NCBI GenBank assembly: GCA_965245735.1
Contig: CBDFAX010000003.1
Location: 1 to 64,000, forward strand
Origin: Abiotrophia sp965245735
Lineage (GTDB): Bacteria; Bacillota; Bacilli; Lactobacillales; Aerococcaceae
Length of the DNA stretch: 64,000 nt
Direction: 5' to 3'
Shown here: piece by piece, positions 8,015-16,726 of the stretch
Layout of the letters: every line of letters begins with the position of its first letter
Position numbering within the stretch: position 1 is the first letter of the stretch
Position numbers and translations under genes: made by a program
The notes under the pieces: generated by a model
Databases searched by the model: none
What the model saw: only the letters and a program-made list of their open reading frames with translations
Told to the model about the DNA's origin: nothing

Positions 8015-8638
8015 TTACATATTCTTCACTTTCATCATCCGAATCAGGTTGGCCCGTTCGGCTTCTTCAAGCTTCATTTCAATATAGTAAATAGTCTCTT
8101 CTAACTGCGGAATAATCTGATACTCTAAACCATTAACACGGCGACGTGTTTTTTCAATCTCATCTGCCATGAGTTGGCAAGTCTTCTCGATTTCCGCTAA
8201 CTTCAAGAGGTCGTCTAGGGAGGCCGTAATCGAGCCAATGGCCTGATCCATTTCGCTGTTGGACCCGACATAGGAGTAAGGTACTTCGCTAGCATTGGCC
8301 GCTTCCTTGACATCTGCAAAGAGCTTAGGCACCGCCACACTCATGATGGAGTCCTGACGAATTTCTAGGGCAACTTCCTTGGATGGTACGGCAAAGAGTT
8401 CCTGCACCATCGCATCACTCTCTAGCGACTTAGCCAATACGAAGTCTTGCATGCCTTCAACTAAGTTCCCTTCCACCTTCTGACGAAGTTGGTTGTTCTG
8501 CCGGATTAATTCAATGAACTGTCTCATCAATTCATCCCGCTTATCCTTGAGGAGCTTGTGGCCACGACTGGCGATTTTCAGACGATCCTTGAGGTTATTA
8601 AGTTCCATCCGGGTCGGTTTGACATCTAAGCGCGCCAT
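8015..8638 (-). CDS. ntpD: V-type ATPase subunit D (central stalk)
   Basis: The 207-residue central rotor-shaft subunit, which couples ATP hydrolysis in the A3B3 head to the membrane ring. The protein is an almost continuous helix pair. The N-terminal LDVKPTRMELNNLKDRLKIASRGHKLLKDKRDEL motif region is diagnostic, and the C-terminal half has RRRVNGLEYQIIPQLEETIYYIEMKLEEAER, the usual RxNALE-type motif. The last gene of the operon, 11 bp after ntpB, followed directly by the terminator. Enterococcus-type ntpH and ntpJ genes do not follow it. Confidence 0.95.
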   Translation of the reverse strand: MARLDVKPTRMELNNLKDRLKIASRGHKLLKDKRDELMRQFIELIRQNNQLRQKVEGNLVEGMQDFVLAKSLESDAMVQELFAVPSKEVALEIRQDSIMSVAVPKLFADVKEAANASEVPYSYVGSNSEMDQAIGSITASLDDLLKLAEIEKTCQLMADEIEKTRRRVNGLEYQIIPQLEETIYYIEMKLEEAERANLIRMMKVKNM

Positions 8639-8649
8639 CTTCCATCCCC

Positions 8650-10032
8650 CTATTCTGCTGGTTTAAGGAAGGTATCCAGCATATCATCCTTAATCCGCTT
8701 GAGTTCTGTCCGTGGCAAGATGGAGAGCAGTTCCCAACCCAAATCTAAGGTTTCTTGAATTGAACGGTTAGTATAGAAACCTTGGTTAATATACTCTTCT
8801 TCAAAACGGTTGGTGAACTCAATGTATTTACGGTCCACATCCGACAGGGCAGACTCGCCTAAAACGACGGCTAATTCCTTAGCCTGCTTACCAGTTGCAT
8901 AAGCCGCAAAGAGCTGGTTCATGGTTGGCGCATGGTCGTAACGGGTCTTGCCTTCACCTGACCCCTTATCTTTAAGACGGGACAAGGATGGGAGTACGTT
9001 AATTGGTGGCCGGTAACCACTATTATAGAGATCCCGTGACAGGATAATTTGACCTTCGGTGATATAACCGGTCAAGTCAGGAATTGGATGGGTAATGTCA
9101 TCTTCTGGCATGGTCAGAATAGGAATTTGGGTGACAGAACCCTTCTTGCCAATAATCCGCCCAGCACGTTCGTAGAGGGTAGACAGGTTGGTATAGAGGT
9201 AACCTGGATAACCACGACGACCTGGCACTTCCCGACGTGCTGCCGAGACTTCACGCAAGGCTTCACAGTAGTTGGTCATGTCGGTCATAATAACCAGAAC
9301 GTGCATATCCTTCTCATAAGCCAAGTATTCTGCTGTCGTCAGGGCAATCCGAGGAGTGGCAATCCGTTCGATAGCTGGGTCGTTAGCTAAGTTGATAAAG
9401 AGGACGGAACGGTCCATGGCACCTGTTTCACGCAGGTCATTCATGAAGAATTCCGCTTCTTCAAAGGTAATCCCCATAGCAGCAAAGACCACGGCGAAGT
9501 TTTCATCTGAATTAAGTACGGTTGCTTGACGGGCAATCTGTGCGGCTAACTCCTTATGAGGCAGACCTGAACCTGAGAAGACAGGTAATTTCTGCCCCCG
9601 AACCAAGGTATTGAGGTGGTCAATGGCCGAAATCCCAGTCTGAATGAATTCATCCGGATAATCGCGCGCAACCGGGTTAATAGCCTGACCATCAATGTCA
9701 AGGTATTGTTCAGGAATGAGGTCTGGGCCACCGTCAATGGCTTCCCCCATGCCGTTGAAGACACGGCCGACCATGTCTTCCGAAACCCCTAAATGCAGGG
9801 GCTTACCAGTAAAGCGAACCTTGGCGCTAGCCAAGTTAATACCAGCCGAACCTTCAAAGAGTTGGACCAAGGCTTTGTCTTCTTGGACTTCCAAGACTTG
9901 CCCTTGGCGGAATTCACCATTATGTAGGCGGATTTCCACCAGTTCGTTAAAGCGAACTCCTTGGACGTCTTCAACCAACATTAAGGGGCCTACTACTTCA
10001 CTGACCGTGCGGTATTCTTTAATGACTGCCAT
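8650..10032 (-). CDS. ntpB: V-type ATPase subunit B (non-catalytic)
   Basis: The 460-residue regulatory subunit that alternates with subunit A in the A3B3 head. It has the ATPase alpha/beta fold with QKLPVFSGSGLPHKELAAQIARQ, where the Walker A is degenerate (SGSGLPH instead of GxxxxGKT), as expected for B subunits. RREVPGRRGYPGYLYTNLSTLYERAGR and SLSRLKDKGSGEGKTR are also conserved. I put the start at the ATG at 10032, eight bases after AAGGAGG. It overlaps the ntpA stop by 14 bp, which suggests translational coupling. The length is normal. Confidence 0.96.
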   Translation of the reverse strand: MAVIKEYRTVSEVVGPLMLVEDVQGVRFNELVEIRLHNGEFRQGQVLEVQEDKALVQLFEGSAGINLASAKVRFTGKPLHLGVSEDMVGRVFNGMGEAIDGGPDLIPEQYLDIDGQAINPVARDYPDEFIQTGISAIDHLNTLVRGQKLPVFSGSGLPHKELAAQIARQATVLNSDENFAVVFAAMGITFEEAEFFMNDLRETGAMDRSVLFINLANDPAIERIATPRIALTTAEYLAYEKDMHVLVIMTDMTNYCEALREVSAARREVPGRRGYPGYLYTNLSTLYERAGRIIGKKGSVTQIPILTMPEDDITHPIPDLTGYITEGQIILSRDLYNSGYRPPINVLPSLSRLKDKGSGEGKTRYDHAPTMNQLFAAYATGKQAKELAVVLGESALSDVDRKYIEFTNRFEEEYINQGFYTNRSIQETLDLGWELLSILPRTELKRIKDDMLDTFLKPAE

Positions 10033-11806
10033 CGAGTTCACCTCCTTGGGCTAAGATTTGATGGATACTTGAGTCAATTTCTTGGGCTAGAGCCTTAATA
10101 CGATCTAGCTCCGCTTCAGGAATGAATTTGCTCCGGGCAATACGGTCCCGCAAGTCCACGGTTCCAGACATGATTTCATGGAAATAAGCACCTAAAACCA
10201 AGGCTTCTTGCGCCACTTCATGGAAGCGCAGAATATTGGTCAACATAGCATATTGCTTAGCAAAAGATGTATAGGTATCGACTTCATCAAAAGCGTTCTG
10301 TTGCAAGAAATCTTCCCGAATCATCCGCGCCGTATTGAGGGTCATGCGGTCTTTTGGCGATAGGGAATCTACCCCAACTAAACGCACGATTTCTTCCAAT
10401 TCACTCTCTTCTTGGAGCAGGTTCATAGCCTTGGTGACCTTAGCAGCCCAATCGACTTGCTGTGTTTGGTCAATATATTGACCCACTTCATCACTATAGA
10501 GCGAGTAAGAGTTCAACCAGTTAATCGATGGGAAGTGACGTCGTTGCGCCAAACCAGCATCTAAGCCCCAGAAGACTTTAACAATACGTAAGGTGTTTTG
10601 GGTAACCGGCTCGGAAATATCCCCACCTGGAGGCGAAACGGCCCCGATAGCGGTGATGGTCCCTTCTAGGCCAGAACCTAAGACCTCTACACGCCCTGCC
10701 CGTTCATAGTATTCTGCGATCCGGCTCCCTAGGTAAGCTGGGTAGCCTTCATCCCCTGGCATTTCCTCCAGACGACCGGACATTTCCCGTAAGGCTTCAG
10801 CCCAACGAGAGGTTGAGTCCGCCATAATGGCAACGGAATACCCCATGTCACGGAAGTATTCGGCAATGGTAATCCCTGTATAAATAGAGGCCTCACGCGC
10901 CGCCACCGGCATGTTGGAGGTATTGGCAATCAGAATGGTCCGTTCCATGATGGACTTACCACTGGCTGGGTCAATCAATTCAGGGAATTCGTTCAAGACG
11001 TCCGTCATCTCATTCCCGCGTTCACCACAACCAACATAAACGACGATGTCCACGTTAGCAAACTTAGCGATTTGGTGTTGCACCACGGTTTTACCGGCCC
11101 CGAATGGTCCTGGAACAGCCGCCGCTCCCCCTTTGGTTACAGGGAAGAAGGTATCGATTACCCGCTGACCCGTAATCATCGGTTCGACCGGAATCAACTT
11201 ACGGGCAAAAGGACGTCCCTTACGAACTGGCCATTTTTGCATCAAGGTACCTTGGAAGACCTGGCCGTCTTTATCCTCAATTTGGTAGACGGTGTCCGTC
11301 ACCCGATAGTCGCCTTCTTCAATGGCCGTCAAGCGCCCTGAAATACCGTTCGGTACCATAATACGGTGCTGGATTAAATCTGTTTCTTGAACATAACCTA
11401 GAATTTGACCGGCTTTAACAGCTTCCCCTACTTGAACTTGAGGGATAAAATGCCAGCTGCGTTCACGGTCTAAGACAGGAAGAGCTACCCCACGAATAAG
11501 ATAGTCACTTTCTGTTTGGCTACGGAAACGTTCTAGGGGCCGTTGAATCCCGTCAAACATCTGAGACATCATACCAGGACCTAGCTCAACAGACAGGGGC
11601 AAACCAGTTGAAGCTACTGGCTCACCTGGGCCTAAGCCCGACGTTTCTTCATAGACTTGGATGGAGGCTTGGTCGCCCCGCATCTCGATAATTTCACCAA
11701 TTAAGCCCAGATGCCCAACACGGCAAATGTCTTGAATATTGGCTTCTTCCATTCCATCAGCGACCACTAAAGGGCCTGATACTTTAATAATTTTTCCTTC
11801 TTTCAA
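10019..11806 (-). CDS. ntpA: V-type ATPase catalytic subunit A
   Basis: A 595-residue catalytic subunit that hydrolyses ATP in the peripheral V1/A1 head. The N-terminal barrel (KIIKVSGPLVVADGM) is followed by the V/A-type-specific non-homologous insert (about 115-190), then Walker A GPFGAGKT at 233-240, ADSTSRWAEALREMSGRLEEMPGDEGYPAYL and the C-terminal helical domain. The start is a TTG at 11806, five bases after a strong AAAGGAGGGG; upstream in-frame codons have no such site. The protein then begins MKEGKIIKVSGP, as in other A subunits. It follows ntpG in the operon. Confidence 0.96.
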   Translation of the reverse strand: MKEGKIIKVSGPLVVADGMEEANIQDICRVGHLGLIGEIIEMRGDQASIQVYEETSGLGPGEPVASTGLPLSVELGPGMMSQMFDGIQRPLERFRSQTESDYLIRGVALPVLDRERSWHFIPQVQVGEAVKAGQILGYVQETDLIQHRIMVPNGISGRLTAIEEGDYRVTDTVYQIEDKDGQVFQGTLMQKWPVRKGRPFARKLIPVEPMITGQRVIDTFFPVTKGGAAAVPGPFGAGKTVVQHQIAKFANVDIVVYVGCGERGNEMTDVLNEFPELIDPASGKSIMERTILIANTSNMPVAAREASIYTGITIAEYFRDMGYSVAIMADSTSRWAEALREMSGRLEEMPGDEGYPAYLGSRIAEYYERAGRVEVLGSGLEGTITAIGAVSPPGGDISEPVTQNTLRIVKVFWGLDAGLAQRRHFPSINWLNSYSLYSDEVGQYIDQTQQVDWAAKVTKAMNLLQEESELEEIVRLVGVDSLSPKDRMTLNTARMIREDFLQQNAFDEVDTYTSFAKQYAMLTNILRFHEVAQEALVLGAYFHEIMSGTVDLRDRIARSKFIPEAELDRIKALAQEIDSSIHQILAQGGELDGSH

Positions 11807-11819
11807 GCAAACCCCTCCT

Positions 11820-12140
11820 TTACAAGATATTTTGGCCGACTGCTTTTTCAACATTGTCTTGAATCTGTTGCTTGCCGATCCCTAGGCTCCCCTTATGGGT
11901 TGGAATCAGAATAACAGCCGGTGTCACGAGTCCTTGGTAATATGCCAGAACTTCTGGAATTTCTTGAGCATAATCTTCTGTCAGGTAAATAATGCCGTAG
12001 TTATCCTTAGCTAACTGCGCCAATAAGCGACCCAGGCCCTCTACTTGGCGAACAGGATAAATGTCAAACCCGATCATTTGAAAAGGCAGAATGGCATCAT
12101 GGTTACCGACTACGGCAATTTTGTAAGATTTAGTTGTCAT
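11820..12140 (-). CDS. ntpG: V-type ATPase subunit F (NtpG in Enterococcus naming)
   Basis: A 106-residue central-stalk subunit that binds subunit D. It begins MTTKSYKIAVVGNHDAILPFQMIGFDIYPV, the Rossmann-like fold with conserved VVGxxD, and ends VTPAVILIPTHKGSLGIGKQQIQDNVEKAVGQNIL, typical of subunit F. The ATG at 12140 overlaps the end of ntpC by 11 bp; a further upstream start would lie within ntpC. Translation is probably coupled to ntpC, because the Shine-Dalgarno is weak and distant. Confidence 0.92.
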   Translation of the reverse strand: MTTKSYKIAVVGNHDAILPFQMIGFDIYPVRQVEGLGRLLAQLAKDNYGIIYLTEDYAQEIPEVLAYYQGLVTPAVILIPTHKGSLGIGKQQIQDNVEKAVGQNIL

Positions 12141-13143
12141 GATAACCCAGTCGCATCCTTTCTTCGATGGCTTCTTTGGCAATGCCATTGGCTCGACCAA
12201 GGAGAATCAGACGCAGATTCACTGCTTCCATCTCACGCCCATTCAAATAACGCAAAATCTGTCCGCCAGACAAGGCATCTAGGGAGGCACTATTGACTAA
12301 GTGAGTCAAGTAGAGATCTTGAAGTTGTTCCATCTGACTGGCTTGAATCTTGCCTGATTGCATCGCTTGGACATAGGGATCAAAAACCTTGGTATAAGGC
12401 AAGGCATTAAAGCCATTAAACCAATTTGCTAGCTGGCCGTCTTTAGCCAAATGCAACATTTCCTTAGGTCGCTTGGTCCCCTTACGAGACATCAATTGAT
12501 AGGCAAAACTGTTTGGCTTGTCTTGAGCCAAGGCACGCAAGGCCGTAATGGCATTGAAAAAGTCAATCTTGGCATCCACTAATTCTTGCAAGAGCGGCAA
12601 GTCGCTCTGATCAGCAATGACCCGCAAATGACGGAAATAGGCTGAATCCATCCCCATATCAATGGCGACCGTGTTCTCATAATCCTTATACTCTGACCAA
12701 GTCTGAGCCACTTCTTCCACAATCAAGGGATCGCATAGGTCAGACTCTAGGGTCAGACTCAAGTGCTTGAGCGCCTCCAAAGGATAGGGGCCAATAGGAA
12801 TCAAAAGATGTGACAAGTCACGACCAATGGCCCGCATTTTCAGGAAGAGCTTAAGGTTATGGTAGACATACTTGAGCCCAAAAACATTGACCAGATTTGG
12901 GTCTGGACATTGCTGGTAAGCAAAATCATAGTCCGCCGCCAGCGCCCTCATAATAGTTTGGTCTAAGACATCGTGTTGCCGAATATCGGCCAAAGGAACA
13001 CTATAGGGTGTGCCCTCTAGATAAAGAGCTAGCTGTTCATCATCGACAGCATTCAGCAGTTGGACTAGGTTAGCCCGACTGAGGAAGCTTTGTTCCTTGA
13101 CACTAATGGCTGTATTCAGTTGAGAATAGTCATGAACCGTCAT
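12130..13143 (-). CDS. ntpC: V-type ATPase subunit C (d-type, rotor cap)
   Basis: A 337-residue homologue of the V0 d subunit, which sits on the c-ring and links it to the D/F stalk. The helical three-fold structure is suggested by repeated motifs such as LSRANLVQLLNAVDDEQLALYLEGT near the start and the C-terminal LRYLNGREMEAVNLRLILLGRANGI, a family hallmark (E-x-x-N-L-R). The ATG at 13143 follows AAAGGAGG. It sits between ntpE and ntpG, exactly as in Enterococcus hirae. Confidence 0.93.
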   Translation of the reverse strand: MTVHDYSQLNTAISVKEQSFLSRANLVQLLNAVDDEQLALYLEGTPYSVPLADIRQHDVLDQTIMRALAADYDFAYQQCPDPNLVNVFGLKYVYHNLKLFLKMRAIGRDLSHLLIPIGPYPLEALKHLSLTLESDLCDPLIVEEVAQTWSEYKDYENTVAIDMGMDSAYFRHLRVIADQSDLPLLQELVDAKIDFFNAITALRALAQDKPNSFAYQLMSRKGTKRPKEMLHLAKDGQLANWFNGFNALPYTKVFDPYVQAMQSGKIQASQMEQLQDLYLTHLVNSASLDALSGGQILRYLNGREMEAVNLRLILLGRANGIAKEAIEERMRLGYHDN

Positions 13144-13158
13144 GTCCTAGCCTCCTTT

Positions 13159-13737
13159 TTAGTCAGCAAAAATTTGATTGGCAATTTGATAGCCTTCCTC
13201 TTCATAGATAGCGGTTAACAATTCGCGGAAGAGATAGTTGTATTCAATCCGACCTAGGGTGATGACAAAGCCCGTTTCATGGCGCAAAGGCACTCGTAGC
13301 GCCATATCTGGATAACGCGCTTGCAGTTGATCCAGTTGGTCTTGGCAGAACTTAGCTTGCGTGTCTTCACCTAGCGCTAATTCAAAGGCTTGGCCAGTAA
13401 ATTGGTTGAGAACAGGTTCCATGAACTGCCAGATTTGTTGGCTGTCCCAGGCTTCCATCCGAGCCAAAGCCTCAGTGAAAAGTTCTGTTAAGACTTTTTG
13501 TTTGGCAGTCAATTTAGCTTGACGTTTCTGATAGTCTACTTGCTGTAATTGTTGTTGGTAGCGACTACGCACCTGATTCAAGGCCTGTTGGCGATGACGA
13601 TCACGTTCCGCCATTGCTTGTGCTTCAGCCTTTTCCAGCAAGTCATGGTGTTCATGACGCGCCCGTCTGAGCAAGGCCTCTCCTTCTTCTGTCACCTGCG
13701 CCAAGATAGCTTGACGCAAGGATTCCATTTCACTCAT
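13159..13737 (-). CDS. ntpE: V-type ATPase subunit E (peripheral stalk)
   Basis: A 192-residue peripheral-stalk subunit. Residues about 5-100 form a charged, Gln/Glu/Arg-rich coiled coil (ILAQVTEEGEALLRRARHEHHDLLEKAEAQ). The C-terminal globular domain contains the conserved pattern GFVITLGRIEYNYLFRELLTAIYEE. The ATG at 13737 has GGAGG upstream. It pairs with the small coiled-coil subunit encoded at the start of the operon to form the stator stalk. Confidence 0.9.
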   Translation of the reverse strand: MSEMESLRQAILAQVTEEGEALLRRARHEHHDLLEKAEAQAMAERDRHRQQALNQVRSRYQQQLQQVDYQKRQAKLTAKQKVLTELFTEALARMEAWDSQQIWQFMEPVLNQFTGQAFELALGEDTQAKFCQDQLDQLQARYPDMALRVPLRHETGFVITLGRIEYNYLFRELLTAIYEEEGYQIANQIFAD

Positions 13738-13759
13738 ATTAGGACCTCCTCCCCAGCGT

Positions 13760-14239
13760 CTATTGAACGTTGGTTAAGAGCATGAAGGATACAACGAAGG
13801 CCAAAATCGCGTAGGTTTCTACCATGGCCGCTAAGATGACCCCTTTCATGACATGTTCAGGACGTTTTGCTAAGATTTGAAGACCTGCAGTCGCCACATT
13901 CCCTTGGTACTTAGCAGAGAAGTAACCCACTACCCCTACTGGCAAGGCTACGAAAACATAGGCCAAACCAGTTGCTAGGCTCACCCCAGCAGACATACGC
14001 AAGAGGATGAAGAAGCCGATAACGAAGCCATAAAGACCTTGGGTACCAGGCAAGAGTTGTAAGATTAAGGCTTGGGCGAATTTATCTGGTTCTTCTTTCA
14101 ATAAAGCGGCTGCGGCTTGACCGGCAGTCCCGACCCCACGTGAAGAGCCCATCCCACTAAAGATAACAGCGATAGCGATGGCTAAGCCAGCAAAGAAGGC
14201 GCCCCCGTATTCTGTAAAGTAAGCAGCTAAATGTTCCAT
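13760..14239 (-). CDS. ntpK: V-type ATPase subunit K (membrane c-ring proteolipid)
   Basis: A 159-residue proteolipid with four hydrophobic helices (a duplicated hairpin) that forms the rotating ring of V0. All residues that bind Na+ in Enterococcus hirae NtpK are kept with an offset of two: Leu63, Thr66 and Gln67 in LLPGTQGLYGF, Gln112 in KYQGNV, and the ion carboxylate Glu141 in AAMVETYAIL. This supports Na+ rather than H+ coupling, although direct measurement is needed to prove the ion. The first hairpin lacks the carboxylate, as in E. hirae. ATG at 14239 after GGAGGA. Confidence 0.96.
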   Translation of the reverse strand: MEHLAAYFTEYGGAFFAGLAIAIAVIFSGMGSSRGVGTAGQAAAALLKEEPDKFAQALILQLLPGTQGLYGFVIGFFILLRMSAGVSLATGLAYVFVALPVGVVGYFSAKYQGNVATAGLQILAKRPEHVMKGVILAAMVETYAILAFVVSFMLLTNVQ

Positions 14240-14243
14240 GTAA

Positions 14244-16226
14244 TTATTCCTCCGATTTCACTTTTGTTTGAACGTTTTGATTGACTGGTGCCAGGGGCTG
14301 GAATGGCTGGCCGCCGCCTTCGTAAAACTTACCGAAGAACTCGACGAACATCAAACGAGCGCCGTGGACATATCCTGACAGCATGGACAGGAAGATGTTA
14401 AGGCCGTGCAAGAGCACAAAGAGCAAGAGCCCAATACTAAAGCGCGCCCACACAGGTAGAAAGGCCACAATGGTGTTAAAGGCCGCCCCGATACTCCCGC
14501 CTGACAAGCCCAAGGCCATAAGACGTGTATAAGAGACAAAGTCCCCGATATAACCAGAAATCCCATAGAGATTGTAGAGACCTGAACCCAGTCCACCTAG
14601 GCTCTTAGCCTTGATGACGGAGCTGAGGACAATCCCAATGGCATTGACAATCGCCAGGATTTGACCAACTGTCCCTAACCAAGCCGCGCCTGGAATCATT
14701 GGCCCCAGAATCATAGCGACTAGGCCTAGCAAAATGAAAATCCAAGCCAAGCCATTAGCATAAGCTTCATGGAAGTCACGTCGTTTTGCTTTCTGATAGG
14801 TATTGAGGAAGAGCCCAGTCATGATTTGCAGGAACCCTAACCCGACAGAAATCAGCAAGATGGTCGTGACATCTGTATTGGTATCAATCAATTTAAATGG
14901 TAGGTTAAACCCAAAGGCTGACCCATAAATAGCCCCCCAGATAGCAGTGGATAGCCCTAGAGAGAAGTAAAACTTACAGGTTGTTCTTAGACTTTCTCGT
15001 CCCTTAATCAACCAGAGACCGATGGCGGTTGCTAACATAACCAGCAAACCATAGCCCAAGTCGGCGACCATCATCCCGAAGAAGGTCCAATAGAATGGAG
15101 CCAAGAAAGGCGTTGGGTCGACTTCATTATACTTAGGCAAGGCATACATGCGAGTCACCGATTCAAAAGGTGCCACTAATGGATGGTTGCGTAGTTTAAT
15201 CGGTACTTGGTCTAGCTCTTCATCCTTAGCATCAGCAACTTTCATTACGACTAAGCCATTGAAAGCTTGCTTGAGAGTCTCTTGTAAATGCGCTGTCGCG
15301 CGTGTTTCCGTCCAACCTTCAACCGCTGCTAAATGTTCAGTTAAACCAGCGTTTTGGCTCGCTGTCTCACGCAAACTGTGGTTGGCTAAGTAATCTAATT
15401 GAACTTTGAGTTGGTCTACCGTCTCTTGAGACTGGGTCAACTCTTGGCGAATGGCTTGGATGGTTTCTTGCACCGTCTTGAGCCGTTCAGAGGTCAATGG
15501 CAGTTGCTCCTGAGGCAGGCGCTCAAAAGGATACTCTAATGCCTGGAAGGAAGCAGGTGCCAAACTATCCAAGAAGTCTGCTTGACTGCTTAATTTCTGA
15601 CTAAAGACCACAACACCCACTTCTTGGGGATTGCTGAAGACTCGTTTTACCACTAAGTCTGGCAAAGCTACCAAAGCCTTGTAATAACGATCAATACTGT
15701 CTGCCGGCACAGTCCCTATTGCCACATTGACCACTTGATGGTCTTGGCCTCCTTGAGGTAAGACATCTAGCTTTTGCCATTGGGTCAAGAGGGCCAGGTC
15801 CGCTTGCAAGGTCTGAGCTTCTTTTTCTAAATCCTTGAGTCGCTTATTGAGCTGACTTGCTCGGTTAACAGCTAATTGTTCATTGAACTGACGTCCTTGG
15901 GCTTCCAATTCTTGGAAGGTCAATTCTGGCAGTCCCTCAGTTAAAGAGGCAACGAGACCCTTCTTAGGCAAATGCTGTTGATAGAGGGTCAGCGCCTTTT
16001 GCACCTTTTCCTGACGTTTCTGAAGCTGGGGAAGTAGATTGACGGCTTCCGCCTCGTCTTCCCGCTTAGACGTCCCTCGCTCACTGGCTTCAAGGTCTTG
16101 CCAATCGTCCAATACCTTGAGGTTATTGAGATGGACCTGGCCATCTTCTTGAAGGACAGTCAGTAATTCCGGCAGAAGGGCCTTGCTTGTCACCAAGGTA
16201 ATCTTCTGCATTGGACTAACGGCCAT
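14244..16226 (-). CDS. ntpI: V-type ATPase subunit I (a-type stator)
   Basis: A 660-residue membrane stator that forms the ion half-channels against the c-ring and anchors the peripheral stalks. The N-terminal about 370 residues are cytoplasmic and rich in coiled coil (QKRQEKVQKALTLYQQHLPKK). The C-terminal half has about seven membrane helices, including the conserved YNEVDPTPFLAPFYWTFFGMMVADLGYGL and VSYTRLMALGLSGGSIGAAFN (with the essential Arg). It overlaps the upstream coiled-coil subunit gene by 11 bp and precedes ntpK by 4 bp. Confidence 0.95.
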   Translation of the reverse strand: MAVSPMQKITLVTSKALLPELLTVLQEDGQVHLNNLKVLDDWQDLEASERGTSKREDEAEAVNLLPQLQKRQEKVQKALTLYQQHLPKKGLVASLTEGLPELTFQELEAQGRQFNEQLAVNRASQLNKRLKDLEKEAQTLQADLALLTQWQKLDVLPQGGQDHQVVNVAIGTVPADSIDRYYKALVALPDLVVKRVFSNPQEVGVVVFSQKLSSQADFLDSLAPASFQALEYPFERLPQEQLPLTSERLKTVQETIQAIRQELTQSQETVDQLKVQLDYLANHSLRETASQNAGLTEHLAAVEGWTETRATAHLQETLKQAFNGLVVMKVADAKDEELDQVPIKLRNHPLVAPFESVTRMYALPKYNEVDPTPFLAPFYWTFFGMMVADLGYGLLVMLATAIGLWLIKGRESLRTTCKFYFSLGLSTAIWGAIYGSAFGFNLPFKLIDTNTDVTTILLISVGLGFLQIMTGLFLNTYQKAKRRDFHEAYANGLAWIFILLGLVAMILGPMIPGAAWLGTVGQILAIVNAIGIVLSSVIKAKSLGGLGSGLYNLYGISGYIGDFVSYTRLMALGLSGGSIGAAFNTIVAFLPVWARFSIGLLLFVLLHGLNIFLSMLSGYVHGARLMFVEFFGKFYEGGGQPFQPLAPVNQNVQTKVKSEE

Positions 16227-16536
16227 AATTGTCTACCACCTTTGTCAAAATGTGTTGGAGCCAGTGTTCACGCTGGCCAGCCAAGACTTGCTCAACCAAG
16301 GCTTGAGTTGCCTCTTGGGTTGAAGCTAATTCTTCTTGAGCGACTTGATAGCGTGCTTCTAACTGGGCTTCTTCTTCTGCCACTAGGGCTTGGGTCACTT
16401 GGTCGAATTGGGCGATTACCTCTGCCAACTCTTCCTCACCTACTTGACCTAAGGCAGTTACTTGTTCTTGATAGTCACGTCTTAAAGCTTCGGCTTCACG
16501 CTCGATAGCCTGCATTTCTTTCATGGTTGTATTCAC
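16216..16536 (-). CDS. ntpF: V-type ATPase small coiled-coil stalk subunit (NtpF; G/H-type)
   Basis: The first gene of the operon, encoding about 106 residues of nearly pure charged coiled coil (EMQAIEREAEALRRDYQEQV, then EEEAQLEARYQVAQEEL). This is the expected form of the small peripheral-stalk subunit that pairs with subunit E. The start is taken as GTG at 16536, eleven bases after AGGAGG; a GTG at 16548 overlaps the Shine-Dalgarno, and an ATG at 16524 is too far away. The length and position match Enterococcus ntpF. Sequence conservation in this family is low, so the call rests partly on position. Confidence 0.85.
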   Translation of the reverse strand: MNTTMKEMQAIEREAEALRRDYQEQVTALGQVGEEELAEVIAQFDQVTQALVAEEEAQLEARYQVAQEELASTQEATQALVEQVLAGQREHWLQHILTKVVDNYGR

Positions 16537-16573
16537 ACTTAATTGCACCTCCTATAACTCGGATACGCCTACT

Positions 16574-16579
16574 ATTATA
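16574..16579 (-). promoter_or_regulatory. Probable extended -10 promoter of the V-ATPase operon
   Basis: On the minus strand, TGGTATAAT (TGn plus a perfect TATAAT) lies about 30 bp before the Shine-Dalgarno of ntpF. The -35 region is weak. Confidence 0.6.
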
Positions 16580-16640
16580 CCAAAACAATCCCGTTTTTTA
16601 TAGCAAAATCGTTCCTTATTCCATACCTTGAAAAAAATGC

Positions 16641-16669
16641 TTGACATCATGAACACATGTTCGTATACT
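16641..16669 (+). promoter_or_regulatory. Promoter of the SOS-type small gene
   Basis: A perfect -35 TTGACA (16641-16646), a 17-bp spacer and -10 TATACT (16664-16669). The spacer contains a LexA-type box. The 15 bases TTCGTATACTAGAGG across the -10 recur exactly in the dinB promoter. Confidence 0.85.
16651..16662. promoter_or_regulatory. LexA-type SOS box 1 (GAACACATGTTC)
   Basis: Matches the Gram-positive LexA/DinR core GAAC-N4-GTTC perfectly and sits between the -35 and -10, so a bound repressor would block RNA polymerase. Confidence 0.8.
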
Positions 16670-16678
16670 AGAGGTATA

Positions 16679-16690
16679 GAACAGGTGTTC
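16679..16690. promoter_or_regulatory. LexA-type SOS box 2 (GAACAGGTGTTC)
   Basis: A second perfect GAAC-N4-GTTC core, 28 bp after the first and near the predicted transcription start. A paired site suggests tight repression. Confidence 0.75.
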
Positions 16691-16726
16691 GCAAGAACAT
16701 TATTTCGCATAGAAAGGATGAAACCC

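Noticed and set aside
9049..9390. Plus-strand open reading frames inside ntpB (and similar ones across the other operon genes)
   Set aside because: They mirror the codon pattern of the opposite strand, lack ribosome-binding sites and overlap clearly conserved genes.
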